A stretch of DNA of 64,000 bases from Nematostella vectensis (GCF_932526225.1 NC_064041.1:4147046-4211045); one strand, 5' to 3'; numbered from the stretch's first letter, positions 45,701-57,052 are shown. Notes: generated by a model from the letters alone, not told the origin. Translations and numbers: made by a program.

Positions 45701-48404
45701 AATGAATGAAGGTTTTTTATTTCACCTCATTACTTTATATCTAAAAAAGTAGGCTCTGCTGATCTAAGAAAATAATACTGTACATATAGTTATATACTTT
45801 AGTATAAATCCACTCACATACTATCACGAATCTCACGATTGGACTGGCTCCTGTACTCACTCTGTATCTATCGAGCCATAGATAGTGAATAGCGAAAAAG
45901 CTGGCGTTCTTGCTCCAAAAGTGGTTATTTATTACTAAGAATTATTAAAATCATACTTTTTTCGAAGGTAGTATGTGAGTGGAATTATACTAAAACAATC
46001 TTCTAATCTTCTCATTTTCGAGGCTACGCGCCTTGTTGACTATCTATTGACTCATAGAAAACTTGAGCTTGTAGTCTCATTGTTAAATATACATTATACA
46101 TATAGTTAAATACTATAAACAGGGCTTCTGGAATTACGCACTTGTGCGGAAGCGCGTAATTTGGCTTTCTCCGTGTAATCTGTGTAATCCACAAATTTCC
46201 GCGTAATCCCGCGTTATTTGGCTAAATTTTGAAAGACAAAACATTGAAGTGCACAGCTGATGTGGTTTTTTAGGGTTCTTCTTTCTTGTAAAAAAAAAAC
46301 AGATATTCTTCATAAGAGTGTGATATTTCAAACTGAATTTCCAAAACTAATAAAATGACTAGGCGTTCTTTGCTAAACCACGAAGGCCTAGGACTAATAA
46401 TAAAATACCTTTTTTTAATTGGCTAGTGGCTAGGAGCCAATAAAAACTTGCCTAAGATATTTTCGCGCAAAAATAAACCTTTTCAAGTTATTTCGTGCTT
46501 TTTTCGTACAAAATGTAGTTTGGGCGTAACAGTTGATATTCCGTGTAATTTAGCGCATAATTCAGTAAAGAATCCCGCAAAATTTTGATTTTTAAAGAAA
46601 AATTTATTGCAAAATCCCGTGTAATTTAGCGCGTAATGACTGATTTTCCGCGTAATTTAGTGCGTAATCTAGCAAAGAATCCCGCGTAATTTTGAGTTTT
46701 TTTTCGCGTAATTCCAGAAGCCCTGTATAAACATATAATTATATACATATACTATATAGTTACAGTACCTTATCCTCAAAATCCAGAGGCTGGATAAACT
46801 TGATTGATGCTCCTTTAATTAAGAATACAAACAAATGTCAACATTTGCACAGTAACTTTATATTTACAAATAGCCTTACTCCCATCTCAGTCTATCCTTT
46901 GTATATGCTTTATACATTTGTAAGTTGTATAATTTAAAAAATATGTTTAATTTCTCCTATGTTTTTGTTTTTCTTAAAAAAAGATTAAAGTCATCAAAAT
47001 TGAAAAAGGAAAACATAGGTACATAGGTATTGTTTATAAAGAAAGATGACAAACCACTTTATAACAGAAATAATGTTTTATAAATGAATAAAAGTGTCTT
47101 CTGCATCAATCAGACAACATTTGTTGACAAAATAATATTGGTCAAAGACAACACTTCTATAAATGACTCACTGCAATTAAAATTATGCTGAAAACTCTTG
47201 CCAAAATGCAAAAAAATACTAAAGCTGCATCTCACTTCTATTCATGAAGTTTTGAATTTGTAACAGAACAAATTTTGTACCCTCTGATTTGTCAGCCCAT
47301 TGTCGTGTAATGGTATGATTGGAAGCCATCAAAGTGTAGGTCAATGACAGCCCAAGGCTTTGGACTGATAGAAGCTGTGATGATTCTTTTCTATTTGAAT
47401 TAATAAGTTTCAGTTTTCAGATTATCTAAAATTGGCCAAAAAGACATTTATTAATCCATATCTCCATTTCATATCCTTCACCTATTAAAGGTCCTAAACC
47501 ATCAAAAAACTGAGACTGTATGAATGTACAGTATTTATTCATTGATATATATTTTGGCAAGGAAATTAAGCCTGAGTACCACAAGATTGTATTATCAACA
47601 ATATGCAACAAATGTATTGGAAAATCTTGGAAATTTTCTCAGAAGATATACAGTTAATATTCATAGTTTCGATGTGCTATGCCTATATGTACATTATACA
47701 GTAGTTATGATTTGAATATTGCATCTTACTCTGAATTTTGCTCTGGCAATTAAAAATGCATTGTCGAGTATCTTTGGCAAATCTTCAAAGTTATTAAGAA
47801 GAATTTTGACTTTTTTGAAATAAGGTAAAGTACGCCGGCTGGAATAATAAGGAATACGGAACGTTTTTTCCTAGCTTCTTGGACGTTCTACAAATCTCGG
47901 CTGTTTATGTTGCTTTTAGTTTAGGGTACTAAACAACTACCACTTTTTATCAACAAAAACAGAACCTTTTAACAAACCTGTAGAAATTATAAGGTCCGGA
48001 GGAAACCAAAATACAAAAGGAGCTAGTTATAGCAAACTAGCAGCGAAGCTGATAATACAGAGGTGTCTAAGATAGCAAGACTCAAAACAATTATTATTTT
48101 GAGGCTATCGAAGCAGTTTCATTCTACTTGACGGCGGAAACTTGCACTCACACGAAAACAAATAGTTTATACCCAAACTATTAAGTCCAAAAGTACCCAG
48201 TTTGGCGATTTATACAATATAATAAGGATAAACAAGAAGAATATTTTTTCCGACCTTCATTAGAATCAGTCGAAGCAGGAAGAACTTCGAGGAAACATTC
48301 CAAAATCTTGTCGGGATTCGTTCTGAAACAGAATTTAAAAGATTAAAAGGAATCACTTGAATAATCTACCATTGAAATGATCTGTACCTTAACCGTGATC
48401 CCAT
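31722..48404 (-). CDS. DENND1: DENN domain-containing protein 1 (connecdenn), Rab35 GEF
   Basis: DENND1 proteins activate Rab35 on clathrin-coated vesicles and endosomes. I traced 24 exons with GT-AG sites and matching phases: 48404-48388, 48322-48255, 46812-46769, 45599-45550, 44198-44091, 43653-43578, 43398-43312, 42991-42938, 42413-42352, 40460-40412, 40045-39996, 39582-39532, 38513-38468, 37667-37566, 37071-36946, 36477-36449, 36270-36198, 35727-35643, 35347-35298, 35029-35003, 34585-34463, 33861-33739, 33167-32937, 32519-31722 (stop included). Total 842 aa. uDENN covers about 1-95 ([19 protein letters not shown]), cDENN about 96-260 ([39 protein letters not shown]), and dDENN about 265-395 ([20 protein letters not shown]). 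A basic linker, a proline-rich tail and an NPF motif (811-813, an EH-domain ligand) follow. Length is similar to vertebrate DENND1 proteins. Five introns carry tandem arrays starting at or near the donor. I found no disabling change. Confidence 0.93.
32555..32936. repeat. Minisatellite at the 5' end of DENND1 intron 23
   Basis: Six or so units of about 55-65 bp fill most of the intron. On the minus strand the unit contains GAGGTCGCTAAAGAGGTTGA followed by (A/T)CAGG or AAAGGTATGG. The end of exon 23 is exactly this string (coding VAKEVEK, then GTATGG), so the exon end and donor are the first unit. Confidence 0.85.
33530..33727. repeat. (CAGA)n microsatellite next to the donor of DENND1 intron 22
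   Basis: About 49 units of CAGA with three CACAGA interruptions. It begins 11 bases into the intron on the minus strand, whose donor is CAG/GTATGCC at 33739/33738. Confidence 0.95.
37975..38467. repeat. 27-bp minisatellite seeded by the donor of DENND1 intron 13
   Basis: About 18 units. On the minus strand each unit reads ...TAATGGCGGTAAGCACTC... The last bases of exon 13 (TTAATGGCG) and its donor (GTAAGCACTC) are the same string at 38476-38458, so every unit is a copy of the exon end plus splice donor. Confidence 0.92.
38562..39525. repeat. 25-bp minisatellite at the donor of DENND1 intron 12
   Basis: About 38 units of a 25-bp motif that on the minus strand contains GTATCCTTATGGACCC. The intron starts GTATGTATCCTTATG at 39531, which is a slightly diverged first unit. 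The array fills nearly the whole intron up to exon 13. Confidence 0.92.
40090..40300. repeat. Degenerate tandem repeat in DENND1 intron 10
   Basis: Loosely repeated ATTCAATCATCAT and GATGA(C/G)AAG motifs recur about every 35-40 bases. It is closer to the acceptor than the donor, unlike the other intron arrays. Confidence 0.5.
41335..42292 (+). mobile_element. 5'-truncated CR1/L2-like LINE, copy A
   Basis: The frame 41347-42033 encodes the C-terminal part of the reverse transcriptase protein ([50 protein letters not shown]). A 3' UTR follows and ends in a (TCTA)n tail. The upstream EN and RT catalytic parts are missing because of 5' truncation. It lies antisense in DENND1 intron 9. It is nearly identical to 62330-63060 over the shared part, so both insertions are young. 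Confidence 0.85.
42507..42937. repeat. 21-bp minisatellite seeded by the donor of DENND1 intron 8
   Basis: About 16 clean units between 42507 and 42845, and degenerate ones up to the donor. On the minus strand units read CTATACCTGGGAATGTAAGTG or close to it. Exon 8 ends CTATACCTGCAAAT with donor GTAAGTTC at 42951-42930, the same string with two or three changes. Confidence 0.9.
44853..45346. mobile_element. MITE with CCTATTATCGG ends, TA target
   Basis: The left end (ta)CCTATTATCGGACACTC is mirrored at the right by ...GCCGATAATAGG(ta). It is 494 bp including the TA pair and sits in DENND1 intron 4. Internal copies of CCTATTATCGGATGCTC and of a TTATCTGACACCC variant are subterminal repeats. 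Confidence 0.7.
46114..46731. mobile_element. MITE with 20-bp inverted repeats and TATAAA duplication
   Basis: The element is 46120-46725 (606 bp), with the end CAGGGCTTCTGGAATTACGC and its exact inverse at the other side. TATAAA flanks both ends (46114-46119, 46726-46731). The interior is rich in CGCGTAAT motifs in the same orientation. The CAGGG end and 6-bp duplication fit a hAT-like mobiliser. It sits in intron 3 with its right edge only 37 bases from exon 3. Confidence 0.85.
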
Positions 48405-48440
48405 GTCAGTCAGAGACAACTTGAAATCCTAGTTCCGTCT

Positions 48441-48464
48441 TCATTTCGTTTTGGTGACCGCCAT
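48441..48464 (-). other. Upstream ORF of DENND1 (7 codons plus stop)
   Basis: ATGGCGGTCACCAAAACGAA, continuing to TGA, in a strong context (CCAAGATGG). It ends 36 bases before the DENND1 start at 48404, with the first intron still to come. The ATG lies inside a YY1-like element, so it may not be in the transcript if initiation falls within it. Confidence 0.5.
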
Positions 48465-48528
48465 CTTGGATTATTGTTATGCGCATGCGTATGCCGCACA
48501 AACTGTTAGGGCGGAATGTACCGGAAGT
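48457..48528 (-). promoter_or_regulatory. TATA-less DENND1 promoter: YY1-, NRF1- and ETS-like sites
   Basis: The minus-strand AAGATGGCGGT at 48467-48457 matches the YY1 initiator motif. GCGCATGCGT at 48481-48490 matches the NRF1 half-palindrome. CCGGAAGT at 48521-48528 matches an ETS site. The three lie within 130 bases upstream of the DENND1 ATG with no TATA box, a typical layout for broadly expressed genes. Confidence 0.55.
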
Positions 48529-49039
48529 GCCGGCCTAATTCTGACATTCGCCTTATCATCCGGTGGCGTGCCCTAACAACGTCGACAAAAAGGGAGTAAG
48601 AAAGAAAAAATGGAAACTCTGAAGAGTAAGACGTTAAATTCAGTCTGCCTGGTGAATTTCAGACGCTTTCACCTGAGCCAAGTTGTGAAAACTTGAAGTT
48701 TTTCGGTCTAGCGAGGACGGGCACGTCTAAGGTTATCGACTTTGTCGCTGACGTCTTGTCTCAAGTTCCTATCTTCTTCAGGGCGTAACAAAGACAAAGG
48801 GAATCGTTACAAAAGTATAAAATTACTTACTTCGAATATAAGGCAAGAGACGGGGAAAAATACCGTATTAGCAGAGCCGGTGCAAAGGACCTTCATAGAT
48901 AGATTTAGCATACCTTTACTCTTTATTCCCTTTACCTGGAGACTTGAAAAAAATCAAACCATGTTAATGGTAATATGAAGATTTAGCAGTATAACCCTAT
49001 TCTATCAGTCGCTATATACACCTATTTCAATAAACGTTG
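48529..49039. other. No gene seen
   Basis: Upstream flank of DENND1. An open frame at 48742-48978 has no recognisable motif. Confidence 0.4.
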
Positions 49040-51110
49040 TCAGTGCAAACGGCAAATGGCCATTGTCAAATGCCAGTTCTTCTATCAAAAAATACCACAG
49101 AACTTGTCAAATTTCTACTGACTGTATGAACATGTGGATAATTTCTGCGATTATACAACTTATTATCTGTATTATTACTATTATCTTTATTATTACGCGT
49201 CGCGTCAAGCTATCTGAGTCACGGTCCATATCGGCTATTTGCTGTTATTACTCGTCATGGCAGGGGATACGGGTTTTCTGAACAACCCTGGACCTTGCAA
49301 GCACCCTTGCGGAGCTTGTATGAAGCCTGTTAAATCTCATCAAGCTGCTTTCGAGTGCGAGGAGTGTCTTTTGTGGTATCACAAAAGTGTATTTACCAAT
49401 CTACGCAATCCTTACGAGGCATTCTGCAATAACTCCAAGCTGACCTGGATCTGTTGTGCCTGTCTATTTCCTAACTTCTCCTCGACATATTTCATGTCAT
49501 GTCATGACTTTTGTCAACAAATATTCCATTGGAATCAACTGGTACAGACCCAGTTCTGGGCTCGTCGTTCACACCTCTGATGACGTCATCTCCTGAAAAC
49601 TGCCGACAATACAACGCTACCTCCATTACCCGGCCTTCTACATGCAAGACGAACGCAGTTACAATAACTACATCACCGATGTCATTGGGGATGTCCGATT
49701 AAATTCCAAGCTCTTCTGGAAGCTCATCGCCTCCCAGCGTAAAAACGGCCAATCTATGCCACCCCTCAAAAGCCATGACCACTCCCTCGCTAAATCAGAT
49801 ACAGAGAAAGCGACAGTCTTAAACCAGCATTTCTGCCTTAACTTCTCCTCTGAGAACACTAACTCGATCCCTCATCTCCAACGCAGGTGCCCGAAAATGA
49901 CTGACATTCGTGTAACACAGGGTGGCGTCTTAAAATTCGTAGAAGGTCTCAAGACATCAAAATCAGCCGGCCCCGACGGGTTGCACCCTACAATCCTTAA
50001 AGAGGTAGCAACCACTATTACACCTATGCTGACGCACATTTTCCAAAAGTCTAATTGACTTTTGGAGGACTGGCGCATCGCTAATGTGTGCCCGCTCTTC
50101 AAAAATGGCGATAGATCCCATGCAATAAAACTATCGGCCAATCTCATTGACTAGTATTGTGTGCAAAGTCCTGGAGCATATCATTTGTACTAACATAATG
50201 GCTCACATTGGATCTCACAACATATTGTCAGACCGCCAGCACGCGTTCAGGAGGATCATAGTTGCGTGACACAGCTGTGTCATGTAATTCATGACTGGGC
50301 TCTTGCTATTGAATTTGGATTGCAGACCGACGCTTTCATAATCGATTTTGCGAAAGCATTGGACAAGGTCCCGCACGAAAGACTAAAGTCCAAGCTCGCC
50401 AGCGATGGCATATGAGGTTCTACGCTATTATGGATTGATGCCTTCTTATGTCACCGGAGGCAGCGGGTAGTGGTGTATGGATCAAAGTCGGAGTGGGCGC
50501 ACGTGACATCTGGCGTCTCTCAAGGCACCGTTCTAGGACCGGTATTGTTTAATTTATTTATTAACGATATCGTCAATGTTGTGAGTAGCGGCTCAGAGTT
50601 CCGTTTTGCGGATGATTGTATCTGCTACAGGACCGTGCGTTCACCGGAGGACTGTAATCAGCTGCAGCGCGATATTGACAGCCTATCATCCTGGGCTGAT
50701 ACCTGCCTAATGCACTTTGCCCCCTCTAAGTGAAAAACCATGCGAATCTCGACGAAAACGCGCAATTACATCCCATATTCGTACCACCTAAGGGGTAGCG
50801 CGCTCGACTCCGTCAAGGAAGTGAAGTACCTAGATGTTACTATAACACACAACCTCCGCTCGCACAAGCACGTCGCTGAGGTCACGAAAAGGGCGAACGA
50901 GATCCTAGGCCTTTTCATGATAAACCTGTACTTCTGCGATGTGAAGACTAGGGAAGCAGCGTACTTTGGCTTGGTCCGCCCGATCATGAACTACGCATGT
51001 GCAGTTTGGGCCCCTCATACTTAAAATCTACTAAACGAGCAGGATAAAGTGCAGCGAAGGGCGGTACGCTTTGTCACTTCTGACTTTTATTCATACACAT
51101 TATGTGTTTG
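49040..51110 (+). pseudogene. CR1-like LINE relic: PHD finger plus reverse transcriptase
   Basis: The N-terminal part (49239-49500) has AGDTGFLNNPGP, then a PHD-type finger CGACMKP, CEECLLWYHK and WICCACLFPNF. The next frame (49642-50058) has SKSAGPDGLHPTILKE, the start of the RT domain, so the whole endonuclease is missing. RT then continues with breaks at about 50056, 50130 and 50410: FIIDFAKALDKVPHERL, GVSQGTVLGPVLFNLFIND and FRFADDC (active site, normally (F/Y)ADD). Next come VKYLDVTITHNLRSHKH and the thumb region up to about 51110. Several stops and frame shifts make it dead. Confidence 0.85.
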
Positions 51111-53385
51111 AAAATTGTTTAATATTTTTTAAACATTTTATTTGTTCACTGCCCTCAATGTGCTATCACTTAGGGGTAAATTTATGTTAACACCCAAAGT
51201 GAGCTATATTGTATTAACAATATAATTTATATTAAATTTATTATGTTAGTGCAAAGTAAATAACAATATCTATTTTTATGCTATCATATTGTTCAAACAT
51301 TTTTATTTTGCAGTAAATAAGATGGCTATAGAATATCCAGACTTTAAATTATAGCATATACATATTAATAGCACTAGAAAGACAACACAAGGCTCTAGAT
51401 TTCATTGAAAATGACATTCAATGAGTTATTTTAGGGGGAAGACAAAAATTATCTAAAGGAAGGACCAAAAAACCAAAAAATAAGCACTAAAATACCAAAA
51501 TAACTTTCATAGTTTCACATATCTTACACTACACATGGCTACTGACATGTTTACTCTAAAAAAGTTACCAAACCAAAGCAGCAGGCTTAGGCTTTTCTAG
51601 TTGAGTTATTTATACTTTTTTATGAATATTGATGAAAACTGCTCGATATTCTGTTGGAACTTGTCTCAATTTACACATATGCTCTACTTATTGAAATCTA
51701 CGTGGTGAAAAAATCATGACATTTAATGAGAAAGATCAAGATATTTTATAGTAAGAAAACAAAATTTGTCTTATGGGTAGCCGGTCAAGTGTTGCGATGT
51801 AGTAATTACTTCTTTGGGATTCATTTAATATATATCGCGATTTGTAGGAGACGATTTTCATCAATAAGCTAAAAAATTCTTCCACTTCAAAATAGATTAA
51901 GTAATCAAGTTAAGTACCTCAAGTCCACTTATGATGAGTGTCCAAAGTACATTTATTTACGTCTTGAAGTAAACTGCATTTGTCTAAAGCAGGCAATAGA
52001 TAATTCTAATCTCGAGCCTCGCCACTTGTATCGGGTCTTGATCGGGTCGCAAATGGAAACACGAGTAAATACAGCGAAATCAATCCAGCTTGAGATGATT
52101 TTGCACAATGACTTGGTAGAGATTGAGACTATAGTAATATATGCAGAAATGAAATCGTGTAAATGAGGCGTTCGTCTCAGTAAGTGAATAAAATCCGCTT
52201 TAATCACGATTAATTTCAATCCATCCGATGACTATAAATAGGTCAATTATATTTTTAAAGTATCAAATAATACAGGGAAAGTTGTATTTTGTAAAATGAC
52301 GCAAGTTTTGAATTTTCAAAACAAAAACAAAAGAGTCGGACCTACGGACTTTAAAGAATGCCGATCGCCCACTCCTTCGTTATTGTTTATCATTGAAAAT
52401 ACAGTTGTTTATTCGCAAGGAAACTTCAAAATAAAGGATGACTTCTGATATGTCATTGACGATAATTGTTTGAGAATACCTACATGCAAGTACATGCGAA
52501 TACTGGAAAGGAAGATGAAACAATCGACTATATTCATTTGCATGCATCTGTATTGAATACGGCTCATGGATAATACGGCGTTTGAACTGAGCCTTATTTA
52601 CTTGCTTAAATTAGCCATTGAGCGGGAGCATAAAATGGCGGCGTAATTGGCCTTCTTTAACTTATTTCGATTTCAATATCACAGTCCTTTTATCACGTTA
52701 AGGCAAGAAGGCGATACAAAAGCGCGGGAAAGGGCGAGTAATGCTGTTATTAAAAAACAAAAAAAAAGATGGGAATTGACATGGCGGGCGGGTAATAACA
52801 AAGAGTTCCTTTCTTATTCATACTCTCGTGGTGAGTTCGAATACTGGAGAAGAAGTGTGTTTCTTTTATTTTTAGAGTTCGGGAAAATAAAATATAATTT
52901 GAAGTTGTGTCTTGACTGTTTTCTCAATAAAGCTAGTTACATTACTACATTAGCCTTGTGTGTTGTTCTTAAGGGGAATTGTGGCGCAGAAAGGGATTTA
53001 GTCCCTCTAGTCCCCCTTGGTTATTCTCTCTGTGGTTGGTACAGTTGTGACGTCAGAGTGCCCAGGCCCCTCTTACCTCACGGCCAACTACAGGAATTCC
53101 GAAGAGAACACTAGGGATTAACCCGGATATTTACATGAAAGAAACCAATTTCGAAAAAAAATATTCACTTTTCCCTTGTTACGATTAGGTGAAATTAGTC
53201 AGATCGTAACAAAATTCTGATATACAGTATGTGGCCATGGGCATTATTGTCTCCATAGTGAACGCTCAAGGCTATTGTGTAGCACGCATTGTATAGAACG
53301 GTATCCGAGGAAATCCGAGGCTCAAACAAGCGCTTTTAAATAACAAATACTTTGAGTTGATCGAAGTTCATTAGGAACCAGAGAC
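51111..53385. other. No gene seen
   Basis: AT-rich sequence. 52320-52440 resembles 44730-44800 (AAAGAATG.C.ATC.CCCACTCC and the following TTATTGTTTATCA), which marks a shared repeat. An open frame at 52647-53114 has no recognisable motif. Confidence 0.45.
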
Positions 53386-56300
53386 ATGGATGCAGCATTA
53401 TCGTGTTACATTATTGTACAGTTGTCGTACATATTGTCGGCAAATGCGGAGGTATTTCTTGTTTCAAATGGTCTTAATAGAAGAAATGCCAAAAGTCTTG
53501 GAAAATTCCGTAAACACAGTAACAAATACTTGAACGTGTCAGAAAAGCTAACATTGATTGTGGAAAGACCAGGCGCGTGTGTTTTGGCGTGTCTGCGGAA
53601 TGAGTCTTGCTTTTCGCTGAACCTCGCGAACACACCTGACGGCAGGTCCAAGTTGTTGTGCGAAGTGCTATCTACCGACATCTATAACTCGTCCACTAAA
53701 GTACAGAATAACACCAGTTGGACCCATTATAGTATTGATGTAAGTAAGTACAAACAAACACCAGACCCACTACAGCATTAAATTTAAGTGACTTTATGAT
53801 CAGGAATTTTCTATCATTATGCATAATGCTGTTTCAAATTCTGCCACAATTTATGACAGATTGCAATGTCAAAGATACCGAATAGCCGATACTGACACCA
53901 AGCGAAAAAACGATATAATAATCGTGAAAAGTTGTTTCGAATGGTTATTTTTCAGCCCTAAATATATATATTTCTTCAAATGTTATAAGATCAGGTCTTC
54001 TAAATATATACACAAATTTTCCATTTTGGGGCAGAAAATTAATTTTGTATAGTGAAAATTGTTGTATGATTGCTTTGATTTGTTTTGAGACAAAGGATAG
54101 CCTTTAAGGTGGCGCGCCGAGGTTGTTTTGGATAAAAAGCTATACTAAGTTCCCTAAAGAAGACTACTTTTCTGCGCGATTTTCGTATTTTTTTAAAATT
54201 TTATTAATACATCTATGCATTATCAGATGCCGCTAGATTCGCTCTTCTTGAAAATATAATTATCTTTTATTCACCTTAAAAGGAAAATAACGAAACATAA
54301 AAAAATATTCTTTTATAATACTGTGGTGTCATTCCAATCCACGTCAGCTCGCGCAAGAGATACATAGTTTGAAGATAGGGAACTTTTGTTTTGTATTTTA
54401 AACAGCATTTACTTAATTTTTCGGTGGTTCTACTAGTTGGGTCGTGTTTGTTCAGCGCAAATCTTCGCTAAAAGCTTTCATGGTTTGAGCGGCTGGATCA
54501 TTTTGAGAGATGACTTTAGCAATATACTTCATGTAGTCTGATTTTAGGAACTCAATTGTGAGATCGTCTCTAATATGAGAATCCTTATGACATCCACGAA
54601 GTACTAGCCTTGGCGTGTGGAATGTCGAATGACAGAATATTGGAAACCCGAGATTCCGCATACATTTTTCGAGCAAAAATAGACCAATGCAATTCAGAGG
54701 AATTAACTTAAATAGGGCATGCCCCCCCCTCAAAAAAAGGAAATATTTTTTTTAGTGATCAAATGCAAATCATCGTTGGAACACAGGGTTGTTTGTTGAT
54801 GCTGTAAGAATTCTCTTTACATTATTTTGTGCTGGGTCATCGCACGACTTTCCTAAAGTGTGTTAATCGGACCAATCAGAGCGTGCGTAAGATCCAAATT
54901 ATTGTAAAAAATAAAACGATTTTTATATGATCTTTACAGACCCAGTGTTTCTTCCGACCTTGCCAGAATAACGGCAGCTGCCAAGCAAGTTACAATGACG
55001 ACAACTTCACGTGCGCCTGTCGTCCTGGGTACACAGGAAGACATTGTGAAGGTATACAGTCGATTGACAAAACGTTGTCGTCAGCCGGCTTTACGACTAC
55101 CCGACATGCCCGCATGTAAGCATAGGTAAAAACCACTGAAGCGCCTAGCTGCGTATATTAGCCACCGCTACCGCGTCTAAGTCTGAAGTTATGCAGTGGC
55201 TGATATATGCACTAGGCGCTTCAGTGGTTTTTACCCATGCTTACATGCGGACTTGTCGGGTAGTCGTAAAGCCGGCTGACGACAACGTTTTGTCAATCGA
55301 CTGTATACAAATCGTTAACCCGGAGTGTCATAATCATTGCTTCAGAATTTAGAAACAAAGTTTAAAGTACCGATAATTTGACAAATCTCTCTGTTTGACG
55401 GTTCTCACAATTCTCGTTTGTATTTTCTTTTGGGCCCAGCTAATTACAGTTGGTCATAATTTAATATCCGAATTAGTGAGAAATAATCAAGGTTGGGGAA
55501 AGGAAATCCTAGAAAATGGGATGTGATAACTCAGTAATGGATAACATTTTGCAAAGAAATCCAAAGATCTAGATATAGCACACACTCCCTAGGTACACCC
55601 CTGGATATTGCACGCATCCCATAGGTACACCCCTAGATATCGCACACACCCCCTAGGTACACCCCTAGATATTGCACACATCCCCTAGGTACACCCCTAG
55701 ATATTGCGAACCCCTCCCCCTAGGTACACCCTTGGATATTGCACACATCCCCTAGGTACACCCCTGGATACAGCACACACCCTTTAGGTACACCCATAGA
55801 TATGAAACACACCCCCTTTGTACCCCCTAGATATGGCACACACACCCTAGGTACATCCCTAGATATTGCACACCCTCCCCTAGGTACACCCCTAGATATG
55901 GCACACACCCCTAGGTACACCCCTAGATGTTGCACACCCTCCCGTAGGTACATCCCTAGATATGGCACACACCCCTAGGTACACCCCTGGATAAGGCACA
56001 CATCCCCTAGGTAGTCCGTCCTTCCGTCATAAAATATTGATATCTCATGGTAGAAACATCATCAGACAACCAAGCTTAAGGCTTTATATTTAAATTTTAA
56101 AACGTAGCTAGAGTTACGCTTTTAGGCAATGCATAAATCTATATATTAGGAGTTTTTCATCGTTTCACTTTTTATAGGTGTGCTACCCCAAGGGAGTCTT
56201 GAGCTGGTTTAGGTCAAGACCCCTCCATCTTGCTTTTCAACAGGTTTTAACAATCCTGTTAACCAAAACCCATTTTGCATCCTTTAGGGTTCAACTCTGT

Positions 56301-57052
56301 TTTATATCCCTGAGATGACCGCCTACGAAAGCTATATAGATTAGGGTCTCATGTGTTATTCCATCTTTCAGAGCCGCCAGGTTTGTCATGCAAAAATATT
56401 CTAGACCAAGGAAGGAGCCGCGGAAGTGGGAAGTACTTCATCGACCCGGAAAACACAGGATCCGTATTTCCTGTATATTGCGACATGGTGGACGAAGAAG
56501 GTACATCATTATAATAATGAAAAACTGCTCGCACGGATTTAGGATTTTTTTCAGAGGACGTGGGTGGGGGATGGTGTTTTGGAAGATGGATGGCGTAGGG
56601 GGACGGTATGTTTGGTGGGACTGGTTTGGGAGGGTTAAGAACGATTTAAAGTGTAAGGGGGTGCCTGAAGCACGAGGTCAAACTCACATTTTGGGACCTA
56701 AAAACAACAAGTTGACCTTAAAAAATTGTAGACAATATTCTCAAGGGAGCTCCATCACTCACAACCTTTGAATTAAGCTGGTGGTCTAGTGACCAAAGTA
56801 AATACAATGTAAATTTACAATACTGTGACCCTTATGACTCGAATTTGACATTTACTAGTCCAAGTAACTTTTTTTTATACGTTACTTTTTTTTCAAATAT
56901 TTGTTTTATTCTTGTATCTGATGTTTAAAAATCTCAAATTTTTCCAGGAGGGTGGATGATGACGTTGAACTTGACATTTGAAGCTACACGGACTACATTC
57001 ACGCCCGAGGGATCTTTTCGCTCAATGGCAAAGTTCGAAGAGGGATACATGG
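53386..57052 (+). CDS. Secreted PAN-EGF-fibrinogen-like protein, 3' end not found
   Basis: Four exons join in phase: 53386-53739, 54940-55051, 56372-56500, 56948-57052. The N-terminus is a signal peptide (to about SANA, residue 21). A PAN/apple-type module follows (CVLACLRNESCFSLNL...LLCEVL). Exon 2 encodes an EGF-like domain with six Cys (CFFRPCQNNGSCQ...CACRPGYTGRHC). Exons 3 and 4 encode the start of a fibrinogen/collagen-C-like domain (LSCKNILDQGRSRGSGKYFI, PVYCDMVDEEGGWMMTLNLT). The last exon has a good donor (GGGTAAGA), so at least one further exon is expected, but none was recognised before 64000. The layout resembles cnidarian secreted matrix proteins. Likely an extracellular adhesion or matrix protein. 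A MITE occupies the donor of intron 2, and long minisatellites fill parts of introns 2 and 4. Confidence 0.8.
55053..55307. mobile_element. Foldback MITE in a 5' splice site, TATA duplication
   Basis: The element is 55057-55303 (247 bp), a near-perfect palindrome: CAGTCGATTGACAAAACGTT at the left and its inverse at the right, arms over 100 bp. TATA flanks both sides (55053-55056, 55304-55307). Intron 2 begins at 55052 (GTATA...), so the insertion lies at intron position +6 with the duplicated TATA as bases +2 to +5. Confidence 0.9.
55576..56008. repeat. 32-bp minisatellite in intron 2
   Basis: About 13 units with the core TAGGTACACCCCTAGATAT and a GCACACACCCC spacer. Some minus-strand frames are open across it only because of the repeat. 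Confidence 0.9.

Noticed and set aside
47750-47815. Possible extra DENND1 exon on the minus strand ([20 protein letters not shown]...)
   Set aside because: Its phase would not fit between exons 2 and 3, which already join in frame, and it has no DENND1 similarity. The acceptor is poor.
52647-53114. 155-codon open frame upstream of the PAN-EGF-fibrinogen gene
   Set aside because: No motif, no conserved start context, low-complexity neighbours.
55720-55978. Gly/Val-rich open frames over the 32-bp satellite
   Set aside because: Repeat-derived and antisense to the PAN-EGF-fibrinogen gene intron.
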